A DNA stretch of 13,133 nucleotides from CAKSIW01 sp045576435 (GTDB lineage: Bacteria > Bacillota > Clostridia > Monoglobales > Monoglobaceae), in contig JAZNGL010000085.1 in the NCBI GenBank assembly GCA_045576435.1, positions 1 through 13,133 on the forward strand. Reading direction: 5' to 3'. The position numbers and the translations under genes were made by a program. Positions 1 to 7,017 of this stretch are shown here, in pieces; position 1 is the first letter of the stretch, and each line of letters opens with the position of its first letter. The notes under the pieces were generated by a model, which saw only the letters and a list, made by a program, of their open reading frames with translations, ran no database searches and was not told the origin of the DNA.

Positions 1-595
1 TATCAGCCACCAAATTAATTGGAGCAGTATCAAAGAAAATATAATCAAATTTCTTCTCAAGCTCAGAAATTAAAGTACCCATGCTATTAAGGCTCAAAAG
101 CTCTATTGGATTTGGTGGAATACTACCTGAAACTATATAGCTTAAATTCTCATACTTTGATTCATGCAAAATTTCATCAATAGTATTCATTCCTGCTAAA
201 TAATTACTAAGGCCTGGTGAGTTTGAAACTTCTAATAATCTAGAAAGATTAGGTCTTCTTAAGTCACAGTCAATTACAAGAACCTTTGCGTTCATTTCTG
301 CAAAAGTAATTGCCAAGTTCAAACAGTTGGTGCTTTTTCCCTCAGATGCAAGAGAACTTGTGATAATCGCTTTTTTGCAGCCTTCTGATGGTAATGAAAA
401 AGTTAAATTTGTTCTAAGAGCTTTATATGATTCTCTAACCTGAAACGAGCTTTTTTCATTTAAAATTCTGTCTTTAGCATTTTCCTTGCTGTGCAAAAGC
501 ATTTTGTTTTTCTTTTCACGTGCAATATTACTTGGAATTTGTCTTAGCTTTTGAACCAAGCTCATCTTTACTTGCATGTCTTTCTGTTCCTGCAT
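1..595 (-). CDS. CpsD/CapB-type tyrosine kinase (BY-kinase), 3'-truncated by window edge
   Basis: Bacterial tyrosine autokinase that pairs with the membrane modulator encoded just upstream to control capsule or exopolysaccharide polymerisation and export; cytoplasmic, at the membrane. I translated 198 codons from the minus strand and found no stop before the edge. Visible motifs are a Walker A (SSLASEGKST, residues 80-89), a Walker A' (VLVIDCDLRRP, 105-115) and a Walker B (YIFFDTAP, 185-192), the three-motif signature of the family. An oligomerisation-type motif, ESYKALR (55-61), precedes them; the usual EX2RX2R has Lys at its first Arg. The C-terminal tyrosine cluster lies outside the window. 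The ATG at 595 was chosen because AGGAAGGTGA sits 6 nt upstream. This start overlaps the modulator gene by 68 nt, so coupled translation is likely. ATGs at 577 and 565 are weaker alternatives. The family call is secure; the operon partners beyond the edge are unknown. Confidence 0.93.
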   Translation of the reverse strand, partial: MQEQKDMQVKMSLVQKLRQIPSNIAREKKNKMLLHSKENAKDRILNEKSSFQVRESYKALRTNLTFSLPSEGCKKAIITSSLASEGKSTNCLNLAITFAEMNAKVLVIDCDLRRPNLSRLLEVSNSPGLSNYLAGMNTIDEILHESKYENLSYIVSGSIPPNPIELLSLNSMGTLISELEKKFDYIFFDTAPINLVAD

Positions 596-1364
596 CCTCA
601 CTCACCTTCCTTTCATTATGATGTTCATCGGATTTTTTATGCCTTCGGTAATAATAATATCCGTTTCTTCCACCATGTGCCAGATCAATATCCGGAATAA
701 TTCCTAAAACAGGAATTTCCCATGCATCTAAATCGTCCTCTGTTTTTATTCTCATATCAAACATTTCACCAACAACAACAATAGCGCAAGCCAAAATCAA
801 ACCTATAATCAAACCAATCAAGGTATTTTGCTTAACATTTGGCGAAACCTTTTTGCCTTCATTCGCATAGTCAATGACCTTTATTGAGCTTGCTTCAACG
901 AAACCCTGTATAATTTTAGGAGCCACGTCCGCTATAACATTGGCTATCATATATGTTTGCGCAGGATTTTCTGCAGTTATGGTAATTTCAAACACTTCAG
1001 TCTCATCAACCGCTACTGCAGATATACAATTTCTTAAGCTTTCAACAGTATATCCCTCTACTCCGTTTTGAACAAGAATATTGAGAACCTGGTCAAGCAC
1101 GGTATTACTTTTTATCATTACTATGTACGTATCGACCAACATCTGCGAAGCCGCAATATCTGAGCCTAAAACTTTCTTTGTTGTTTTGCTTTGCTCGTTA
1201 TTAACATATAACGAAACAGAAGATGCATATTTCGTCGTAGCCATTGTCTCACTATAGACAAACGCACCTATGCCGACAATAAATGTAAAAGCAACAATAA
1301 AGGCTATTTTGGAAATTAATGCGTCAAATATTCGTTTTAAATTTATTTCTTCAAATTGTTCCAT
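528..1364 (-). CDS. Wzz/YveK-family polysaccharide chain-length modulator (BY-kinase activator)
   Basis: Membrane modulator of capsule/exopolysaccharide biosynthesis (CpsC/CapA/YveK type), expected to set polymer length and activate the cognate BY-kinase through its cytoplasmic tail. From the ATG at 1364 it has 278 residues: a short cytoplasmic N-terminus, a first membrane segment at about 16-37, an extracytoplasmic domain at about 40-178, a proline-containing stretch (SPNVKQN, about 174-180) leading into a second membrane segment (about 181-200), and a C-terminal cytoplasmic tail. The juxtamembrane part of the tail (RIKTEDDLDAWEIPVLGIIP) is typical of kinase activators. The tail also holds four consecutive tyrosines (236-239) and ends in a charged, probably disordered stretch. 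I prefer 1364 over the in-frame ATG at 1379 because GGAG lies 7 nt before it, while 1379 has no ribosome binding site. It is the first gene of the operon, with a promoter about 100 nt upstream. Low similarity is normal for this family, so the polymer cannot be inferred. Confidence 0.92.
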   Translation of the reverse strand: MEQFEEINLKRIFDALISKIAFIVAFTFIVGIGAFVYSETMATTKYASSVSLYVNNEQSKTTKKVLGSDIAASQMLVDTYIVMIKSNTVLDQVLNILVQNGVEGYTVESLRNCISAVAVDETEVFEITITAENPAQTYMIANVIADVAPKIIQGFVEASSIKVIDYANEGKKVSPNVKQNTLIGLIIGLILACAIVVVGEMFDMRIKTEDDLDAWEIPVLGIIPDIDLAHGGRNGYYYYRRHKKSDEHHNERKVSEDAGTERHASKDELGSKAKTNSK

Positions 1365-1467
1365 AAAACCGCTCCACATCTTTTATTTTTTGTAGTTTAT
1401 ATTAAAAGTGTTGTGTGTGTTTTCATAAATTAAATGAAAAAAACAATTTAATACCACTTTACAGCTA

Positions 1468-1496
1468 ATTATAACACATAAAAATTTTTTAGTCAA
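1468..1496 (-). promoter_or_regulatory. SigA-type promoter of the polysaccharide modulator/kinase operon
   Basis: On the minus strand, TTGACT (1496-1491) and TATAAT (1473-1468) are separated by exactly 17 nt, close to the vegetative consensus. Transcription should start near 1461, giving a leader of roughly 97 nt before the modulator start at 1364. No clear hairpin or riboswitch was seen in that leader. The element lies downstream of the EF-G-like gene's terminator, so the two units are probably separate. Confidence 0.78.
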
Positions 1497-1580
1497 TAAT
1501 TATGTGCTATTTATTTCTATTAATTTTTTACATTCCAGAAGCTTTTTTCTAAATTTTGATAAAAACAACTTTATATCTCC

Positions 1581-1616
1581 AAAAAATAGCCTCCCAAGAT
1601 TTTGGAAGGCTATTTT
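1581..1616 (-). terminator. Rho-independent terminator of the EF-G-like gene
   Basis: A hairpin about 17 nt beyond the stop codon of the EF-G-like gene. Its arms are at 1583-1597 and 1602-1616 (AAAATAGCCT and AGGCTATTTT plus CCAA/TTGG, with one mismatch and a 4-nt loop). On the minus strand it runs into a T-tract (forward A-run from 1581). The remaining gap to the next promoter (1497-1580) is AT-rich, and I see nothing else in it. Confidence 0.85.
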
Positions 1617-1632
1617 AAATATTTTCTATTCT

Positions 1633-3696
1633 CTATTCTTTCCTCTCTGCAATTACCTTTTCAACAACATTTGGCGGTGCTTCCTGATATCTTTCAAATT
1701 CAAAATCATAGCTTCCCTTTGCTTGTGTCATTGAGCGCAAATCAGATGAATATGAATGCATCTGAGCCATTGGAACTTCACCCTCAATCAACGTAATTCC
1801 GTCACCCTGAGGCGTCATTCCAAGCATCTGGCCACGGCGTTTATTAATATCACCAATAACATCACCTGTATAGCTATCAGGCACATAAACATTAAGGTGT
1901 CCTATTGGTTCAAGAAGAACAGGACTCGCTTGTTCCATTCCCGCCTTGAAAGCAAGAGATGCTGCTGTCTTAAACGCCATTTCAGAAGAATCCACAGGAT
2001 GATATGAACCATCGAGCAATGTTGCTTTAATATTAACAACCGGATATCCTGCAAGCACACCATTCTTCATGCTTTCCTGGAGTCCCTTTTCAACTGCAGG
2101 GAAATAATTCTTTGGAACTGCTCCACCAAATACTTTTTCTTCAAAAATTAATGTATCACTCTCGCACGGCTCAAATTCAATCCACACATGTCCATACTGA
2201 CCATGACCACCAGATTGTTTTTTATGTTTTCCTTCAACCTTAACAGTCTTGCGTATAGTTTCACGATAAGCAACCTTTGGCTCATTTAAAGCAACATCAA
2301 CGCCAAACTTATTTTTAAGCTTGCTTACCAAAATATCTATATGTTGGTCGCCCATACCTTTTATCAACGTCTGATGAGTTTCAGTGTTAACTTCAACACT
2401 AAATGTTTTATCCTCGTCCATAAGTTTATTCAACCCTTGGCTGATTTTATCTTCATCACCTTTTGCTTTTGGAACAACTGCTAAAGACGTGTTTGGTTTT
2501 GCAAACTCAATGCCATCAATCACAATTCTATCGCTAAGGCTACAAAGAGTATCTCCCGTGTTAGTGTTAGCAAGCTTTGTAACTGCACCTATGTCACCCG
2601 CATTAAGTTTTTCAACTTCAATCTGTTTTTTACCAACAATTGCAAAAATCTTACCAATACGCTCGTTTGTTTCGCTAACCGAATTATAAACGCTGGTATC
2701 AGGTGTCATTATTCCTGAATATACTTTAAAATATGAAAGCTTACCAACATATGGGTCTGCAACCGTTTTGAACACTAATGCCGCCAACGGGTCATTAACT
2801 GAAACCAATCTTCTTGCATCAGTTCCGTCAGGTTTCTTTGCAATAAAGAAATCCTCTGACGAATCAGATGCTGGGAAATACGCATTAATTGCATTCATTA
2901 GCGAAGAAACACCAAGTTCATTATACGCGCTTCCGCAAAGAACAGGAACGATATCGCCAGCTGCAACACCGCTTCTTAAAGCTGCATAAGTTTCTTCAAG
3001 CGTAAAGCTCTCACCTGCAAAATATTTATCCATTAATTCCTCAGAGCTTTCAGCAACTGCTTCATTAATCATTTCTCTGATAGGCGCAATATCATCTTCC
3101 ATACCCTCAGGCATTGAAGCTGTAATTGTTCTTCCGCCCTCAAATTTTCTTGCTTCACCTTCAACAACATTAACAAATCCTATAATTGCATCATTTTCCC
3201 TTATCGGCACTTGGAAAGGTGCTATTTTCTTACCATATTTTTCTCTTAATTGTTCCAAAACGCCATAATAATTTACGCGTTCATCATCAACTTTATTAAT
3301 GAAGATAATCTTGGGAATACCCATATCTTCAGTATATTTCCACGCCTTTTCGGCTCCAACTGTCAAACCTGACTTACCGCTCAACACGATTACTGCGGCA
3401 TCTGCCACACGAATGCCCTGTTGCACTTCTCCGACAAAATCAAAAAAGCCCGGGGTATCAATAATATTAAACTTGGTGCCACTCCAATCGCAAGTCGCAA
3501 CCGCTGTACTTATCGAAAACTTTCTCTTAACCTCCTCAGGATCAAAATCCATAACTGTGTTGCCATCCTGAGTTCTGCCCAGTCGCTCTATTGAACCTGC
3601 AGTGTGAAGCATAGCTTCAGCAAGGGACGTCTTTCCTGAGTTTCCATGCCCTAAAAGACAAAAGTTTTTGATTTTTGATGATTCATATAATTTCAA
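1633..3696 (-). CDS. EF-G-like translational GTPase (FusA paralogue)
   Basis: Full-length (687 aa) elongation-factor-G-like GTPase, expected to act on the ribosome. The GTPase domain has G1 GHGNSGKTS (16-24), G3 DTPGFFDF (80-87), G4 NKVD (134-137) and a G5-like CGSAYN. Domain III (GMGDQHIDILVSKLK), the start of domain IV (KQSGGHGQYGHV), the domain IV tip (GSYHPVDSSEMAFK) and domain V (DVIGDINKRRGQMLGM) follow in normal EF-G order. It differs from canonical EF-G: G1 lacks the AHIDAGKTTT form, switch I is shortened and diverged (EEVKRKFSI in place of QERGITI), and the switch II catalytic His is Phe84. This suggests a secondary EF-G rather than the main translocase; a role in translocation, recycling or stress is open. 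The start is TTG at 3696, with AGGAGG 8 nt upstream and no in-frame ATG nearby. It is a single-gene unit with its own promoter and terminator. Confidence 0.93.
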   Translation of the reverse strand: MKLYESSKIKNFCLLGHGNSGKTSLAEAMLHTAGSIERLGRTQDGNTVMDFDPEEVKRKFSISTAVATCDWSGTKFNIIDTPGFFDFVGEVQQGIRVADAAVIVLSGKSGLTVGAEKAWKYTEDMGIPKIIFINKVDDERVNYYGVLEQLREKYGKKIAPFQVPIRENDAIIGFVNVVEGEARKFEGGRTITASMPEGMEDDIAPIREMINEAVAESSEELMDKYFAGESFTLEETYAALRSGVAAGDIVPVLCGSAYNELGVSSLMNAINAYFPASDSSEDFFIAKKPDGTDARRLVSVNDPLAALVFKTVADPYVGKLSYFKVYSGIMTPDTSVYNSVSETNERIGKIFAIVGKKQIEVEKLNAGDIGAVTKLANTNTGDTLCSLSDRIVIDGIEFAKPNTSLAVVPKAKGDEDKISQGLNKLMDEDKTFSVEVNTETHQTLIKGMGDQHIDILVSKLKNKFGVDVALNEPKVAYRETIRKTVKVEGKHKKQSGGHGQYGHVWIEFEPCESDTLIFEEKVFGGAVPKNYFPAVEKGLQESMKNGVLAGYPVVNIKATLLDGSYHPVDSSEMAFKTAASLAFKAGMEQASPVLLEPIGHLNVYVPDSYTGDVIGDINKRRGQMLGMTPQGDGITLIEGEVPMAQMHSYSSDLRSMTQAKGSYDFEFERYQEAPPNVVEKVIAERKE

Positions 3697-3741
3697 CTTT
3701 CAACCCTCCTAAAATGTGCATAAAGCATTAGATATATTTTT

Positions 3742-3770
3742 ATTATACTTCAAAAGCAAAAAATTTTCAA
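3742..3770 (-). promoter_or_regulatory. SigA-type promoter of the EF-G-like gene
   Basis: On the minus strand, TTGAAA (3770-3765) and TATAAT (3747-3742) are 17 nt apart. The predicted transcript starts near 3735, about 40 nt before the TTG start codon. The AGGAGG Shine-Dalgarno lies at 3705-3710, followed by the start at 3696. Confidence 0.72.
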
Positions 3771-3833
3771 CCAAAATACATCCAATATTTTTTTTAAATT
3801 TTGTCTAATTTCACTAAAATTTTTGCACCTTGT

Positions 3834-5048
3834 CTACCTTTTACTTTCTTCAAGTTTGTTTTTTAAATTTTTTATTTCTTCTTGCAATAAATTTATCATA
3901 TTAACAACTCTCCCAAAATCTAAATCTATGTTTTCTTTATGTTCTTTTTCATCTGGTTTTTTATCAAAAAGTCCAATTCCAAGTTGTTCCCTGATTAGCT
4001 TTTTTTGCGTTTCGATTTTTTGTTTGTTTTTAACATTTGATACTTTTTTATATGCATTTCTCCTCTCAAAATATTCTTTTGAATCGTCGGCTATAAACAC
4101 ACGATCACTCATTAAATACCCTAATCCATATGTAGCATCTGTGCCCATCTTACAAAACTTGAAAACTTCAATTTTTTTTGCATTCTCAATAGTTTTTTTA
4201 TCAAGTCTGCTCCATCTTTTATTATTTTCTGCTCTGTTTGCGCTGATAATTTTTTGACCGTTTCCCCAGAAAAGCCTCACTTCTTTTTCTTTCATGTCTA
4301 AAACAAACTTTGAACAATCTTTATTGTGTCTTTGTGTTAAAAATTGTTCCTTTGTTATTGTCTGCCCATCCTCAATACACCTGAACGCTATGTTCCCTCT
4401 TTTTTTGTAACATAGATACAATTTATTTTCCTTTGATATTGCAAAAATGCTTTCACTCAGTCCGCATTCTGTCTCCCATACCTCGAAATCGCTCCATTTG
4501 TTTTCTTCATATATATACTTTTTCCTTCCCAATTCACCGGACTTTTCATCAATATAAAAAACCGAAATATTCCCTTTCGTATCTTGCAGGGCAAATATTT
4601 CGCACCTTTCTTTACTGATTTTTGCTATAGCAATCGGTCTTTCTATTTTCTCCGCTAACCGTTGATAGCAAAGCACCTTCTCCTTTTTATACCATGTAAT
4701 ATAAATCAACACAAGTCCTTGTTTTTGCGAAAAAACAAAAAAATCTTTTGTTCCCGTCAACGAATTTTTAGGTGCATGAAGCACACACCTTCTTTCCCAT
4801 CTCTCTTTTGAATGTCTTAAATAAAAAACATCTCCATCTTTATCTCCGGTTATTATGTGTAAATTGTCATTTTCATCTATGATTGCATCAAAATCCGTTC
4901 CATTAATATCCGATGATAATATACTCTGCATTTTTGCAAGCTCACCACCAATTATTTCCCTGCAAGCAAGTTCATTATTTTCTGACCTCGAAAGATAAAA
5001 TCCATCCTCACCATTTTTCTTCTTTAAAATTATATTTTCACAAAACAC
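3834..5048 (-). CDS. Hypothetical beta-strand-repeat (propeller-like) protein with C-terminal coiled coil
   Basis: I do not recognise this family. From the preferred GTG start it has 404 residues. The first ~320 are built of recurring units of about 50 residues in which a short polar turn is followed by hydrophobic strands and aromatic residues, for example DENDNLHIITGDKDGDVFYL (59-78), DTKGNISVFYIDEKSG (156-171) and SKENKLYLCYKKRGNIAF (206-223). This resembles BNR/sialidase-like beta-propellers, without a catalytic signature I can identify. Residues ~325-404 are charged and helical, ending in a probable coiled coil (MINLLQEEIKNLKNKLEE). No signal peptide or membrane segment is visible. The GTG at 5048 is preferred because GGGAGG sits 8 nt upstream. 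An in-frame ATG at 5141 would add 31 residues but has no ribosome binding site, and the added sequence reads unlike the rest. It is transcribed divergently from the cysteine-rich gene at 5201, with a palindrome between them. Function unknown. Confidence 0.75.
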   Translation of the reverse strand: MFCENIILKKKNGEDGFYLSRSENNELACREIIGGELAKMQSILSSDINGTDFDAIIDENDNLHIITGDKDGDVFYLRHSKERWERRCVLHAPKNSLTGTKDFFVFSQKQGLVLIYITWYKKEKVLCYQRLAEKIERPIAIAKISKERCEIFALQDTKGNISVFYIDEKSGELGRKKYIYEENKWSDFEVWETECGLSESIFAISKENKLYLCYKKRGNIAFRCIEDGQTITKEQFLTQRHNKDCSKFVLDMKEKEVRLFWGNGQKIISANRAENNKRWSRLDKKTIENAKKIEVFKFCKMGTDATYGLGYLMSDRVFIADDSKEYFERRNAYKKVSNVKNKQKIETQKKLIREQLGIGLFDKKPDEKEHKENIDLDFGRVVNMINLLQEEIKNLKNKLEESKR

Positions 5049-5141
5049 AATTTTCGCCTCCCGACACTTTCTCATTATATAGAATATTATTTTTTTTGAT
5101 TTTTGTTCGAAATGATGTTCTCCCGGAACTCTTTTCCCCAT

Positions 5142-5158
5142 TTATCATAATATGATAA
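5142..5158. promoter_or_regulatory. Perfect palindrome between divergent genes (candidate operator)
   Basis: The sequence TTATCATA-A-TATGATAA is a perfect inverted repeat with 8-bp arms and one central base. It lies between the divergent propeller-like gene (minus) and the cysteine-rich gene (plus). A TTGACT-like -35 on the minus strand lies at 5162-5167, close beside it; the matching -10 (TAAATG, 5139-5144, 17-nt spacing) is weak. AT-rich palindromes arise by chance fairly often, so the operator role is inferred from position and symmetry only. Confidence 0.45.
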
Positions 5159-5200
5159 TGAAGTCAAACAAAATATTTTTTTGAATTAAGGAGGATTTTT

Positions 5201-6097
5201 ATGGCTGATAAAACAGAAAGAAACAATAATACTGCCGGAGTTATCGCAGACAGATACTCTGAGCTTGAAGAAAAATGCGAGCGTCGTGAATGTGGTTTCA
5301 GCGACCCTGTGTGTATTCACACAGATCAGATTTATGATTCTTGCCGTGATCGCGATTGTATTAAGGACCAAAGAGTTTATTTCACAAACTCTGCTCAGGA
5401 AATAATCGACAAGGCAATCAATGTTAAAATAAAAAAAGCTGAGGTTATATGGGTATACACCACCATTGAACCGGTTGCGTTTAATCGCGGCTTTTTCACA
5501 GTGGATATTAAATACTTTATTAAGGTTACCGTTGAGGCATTTAAAGGTGTTTCATGTCCAACAGAGCTTGAGGGGCTCGTGACATACGACAAAAAAGTTA
5601 TTCTTTTTGGTTCGGAAGGAAATGTTAAGATATTCCAATCAACCGACAACGATAACTGCAATATTTCTGACATATGGCATAAGAACAACATGCCTAAAGC
5701 CATTGTTGAGGTTGTTGACCCAATCGCACTCTCTGCAAAACTTGTAAGTAAGGATGATTGCTGTTGTTGTGATTGTCACGAACATTTTCTTGCTATCCCC
5801 GAAAACATCTGTGCTTGTTTCGATGACGAACTTTATATCGGTGACGATGGTAAAACAGTTCTGGTTACTCTTGGTATTTTCACAATTGTGAAACTCGAAA
5901 GAACTGTTCAATTACTTGTCGATGCTGTTGACTTCTGCATCCCAGACAAGGAATGTTCGGCTGCAACAGAAAACAATCCATGCGATTTGTTTAACACCAT
6001 CCGTTTCCCATTTGATGAGTTTTTCCCGCCTCAAAAAGGCTGTGGCGACTTTGATGGCATAAGCAGTATTCAAACTGGTGGCTGCGGTTGTAAGTAA
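5201..6097 (+). CDS. Cysteine-rich conserved hypothetical protein (Clostridia)
   Basis: A 298-residue soluble protein of unknown function with 20 cysteines (about 7%). They fall in clusters: an N-terminal group (26, 31, 38, 48, 53), a striking CCCCDC block (187-192), CAC (204-206), scattered single residues (246, 252, 261) and a C-terminal GCGC (294-297). Between these lie well-patterned beta-strand segments (about 72-140 and 218-245), with the memorable stretch AEVIWVYTTIEPVAFNRGFF (80-99). I recall similar proteins in Clostridia annotated only as hypothetical. There is no signal peptide or membrane segment. The Cys pattern is compatible with metal binding or with a disulfide-cross-linked structural (for example spore-layer) protein; the sequence does not decide. 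The AAGGAGG ribosome binding site 7 nt before the ATG is near perfect, suggesting high expression. It is a single-gene unit, followed by a strong terminator and divergent from the propeller-like gene. No convincing vegetative promoter was found upstream. Confidence 0.88.
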   Translation: MADKTERNNNTAGVIADRYSELEEKCERRECGFSDPVCIHTDQIYDSCRDRDCIKDQRVYFTNSAQEIIDKAINVKIKKAEVIWVYTTIEPVAFNRGFFTVDIKYFIKVTVEAFKGVSCPTELEGLVTYDKKVILFGSEGNVKIFQSTDNDNCNISDIWHKNNMPKAIVEVVDPIALSAKLVSKDDCCCCDCHEHFLAIPENICACFDDELYIGDDGKTVLVTLGIFTIVKLERTVQLLVDAVDFCIPDKECSAATENNPCDLFNTIRFPFDEFFPPQKGCGDFDGISSIQTGGCGCK

Positions 6098-6103
6098 AAT
6101 ATT

Positions 6104-6134
6104 AAAAAGCGCCGGCATTTTGCCGACGCTTTTT
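6104..6134. terminator. Bidirectional terminator shared by the cysteine-rich gene and the glycosyltransferase
   Basis: A hairpin with left arm 6104-6117 (AAAAAGCGCCGGCA), loop TTT and right arm 6121-6134 (TGCCGACGCTTTTT), with one mismatch in a 14-bp stem. Flanking A and T runs give a U-tract on either strand. It ends the cysteine-rich gene on the plus strand. The stop codon of the convergent glycosyltransferase reading frame (6133-6135) lies on its right edge. Confidence 0.88.
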
Positions 6135-6950
6135 AATTTTCACCTAAACATATACACATTCTTTTTATTTTATCAAATGTCAATTTTATAGGCCTTATAA
6201 TAGTTTTTATATACCAATAAAGATTATTCATTTCCCAACTCTTTAGTTTTTTCATAATCTCAATCGATAGCTTAATATTGCATATATATTTATTTATTAT
6301 CGATACTCCGCTACCCGTCAAGGAGTTTTCATATCTATAATAAACGTAAAACTCTTTCGGCAAAAATAACACCTTTTTAGCACGCGAATATGCTTGCAGA
6401 TTAAACCATGCATCTTCTGCAGTAACCATATCTTTTTCAAACTGTATCTCGCCAACAACACTCCTCTTAAAACAATTCATGCAAAGACTATTTAGCATAA
6501 TTCCATTTATAAATTTAGGATATACATATTTCTTAAACTCCTTAATTTCTACCAGTTTTTCTTCTGATACATAACGCAAGGGCTTGCTTAATTTATCATT
6601 TCTAGATATAAAATACTCCATTCTTATTATATCAGCATCTGTTTTTTCAATCTTTTCTTTTATGTATTTGATGCATCCAGGCAACATTTCATCATCAGCA
6701 TCCGCAAACATAAAATAATCTCCCGTCGCCATTGAAAGTCCAACATTTCTAGCATTTGCCACACCTGAATTTGTTATAATTTTTAAACAAATATCCTTTC
6801 CATATGCCTTCACAATTTGCTCAGTTCTATCAACAGAACCATCATTAACAACTATTATTTCTACATTTTCTTCTTGCTTCAAGATTGATTGAATAATCTT
6901 TCTATTGTTTTTTCACAATTATAAACAGGAATAATTACGGAAAATTTCAT
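6133..6950 (-). pseudogene. Family 2 glycosyltransferase, interrupted by a single-base frameshift
   Basis: A GT-A fold glycosyltransferase of the GT2 type that transfers sugars from nucleotide sugars to surface glycans. The true start is the ATG at 6950, with AGGAGG 7 nt upstream. It encodes MKFSVIIPVYNCEKTIER, the classic GT2 first strand, and then hits TGA at 6881-6879 after 23 residues. The main frame (6133-6882) continues as IIQSILKQEENVEIIVVNDG, exactly what should follow. One base appears to be missing between 6898 and 6897; restoring it gives about 272 residues. Other GT2 marks are VVNDGSVDRT (34-43, restored numbering), FADADD with its DxD motif (82-87) and the AED motif (178-180) of the catalytic base. 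The C-terminus is short and basic, with no strong membrane segment. No slippery heptamer is visible, so programmed frameshifting is unlikely; a real lesion and a sequencing error are both possible. It is divergent from the XRE repressor gene, whose control region covers its promoter. Confidence 0.85.
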
Positions 6951-6966
6951 AAAATAACCTCCTCTT

Positions 6967-6983
6967 TATACCAATTTGGAATA
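6967..6983. promoter_or_regulatory. Second, imperfect copy of the TATACC-N5-GGTATA operator
   Basis: TATACC (6967-6972), spacer AATTT, then GGAATA (6978-6983). It has the same architecture and spacer length as the main operator with one mismatch in the right arm, and is centred 24 bp from it. It lies between the glycosyltransferase start codon and its -10 box. A lone half-site GGTATA also occurs at 7022-7027, overlapping the XRE gene's ribosome binding site. Confidence 0.55.
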
Positions 6984-6985
6984 TT

Positions 6986-7012
6986 TTTATTATACCAAAA
7001 CGGTATAATAAA
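6986..7012. promoter_or_regulatory. Inverted repeat with 11-bp arms: probable XRE repressor operator
   Basis: The arms TTTATTATACC (6986-6996) and GGTATAATAAA (7002-7012) are perfect inverted repeats around the 5-nt spacer AAAAC. The core TATACC-N5-GGTATA has the size and symmetry expected for a dimeric XRE-family repressor. Each arm carries a TATAAT hexamer: the left one serves the glycosyltransferase promoter, and the right one (7004-7009) could serve the XRE gene itself, although no good -35 precedes it. Confidence 0.75.
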
Positions 7013-7017
7013 GTCAA
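6989..7017 (-). promoter_or_regulatory. SigA-type promoter of the glycosyltransferase gene
   Basis: On the minus strand, TTGACT (7017-7012) and TATAAT (6994-6989) are 17 nt apart. Transcription should start near 6982, about 30 nt before the ATG at 6950. The 11-bp-arm inverted repeat at 6986-7012 covers the whole spacer and the -10 box, so a protein bound there would block RNA polymerase. Confidence 0.78.

Noticed and set aside
3823..4257. 144-codon plus-strand open frame opposite the propeller-like gene
   Set aside because: Its Phe/Leu/Ser-rich composition is simply the complement of a Lys/Glu-rich coding region; no start signal was found.
5049..5141. N-terminal extension of the propeller-like protein from the ATG at 5141
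   Set aside because: There is no ribosome binding site before 5141, while the GTG at 5048 has GGGAGG at ideal spacing. The added 31 residues do not resemble the rest of the protein. It remains the alternative start.
5140..5165. Sporulation sigma factor promoter before the cysteine-rich gene
   Set aside because: CATAATA at 5146-5152 resembles a SigG-type -10, but no matching -35 lies at the right distance, so it was not called.
6879..6903. Programmed ribosomal frameshift in the glycosyltransferase
   Set aside because: No slippery heptamer, stimulatory hairpin or internal Shine-Dalgarno was seen at the junction, and the family has no tradition of frameshifting. A plain one-base loss explains it.
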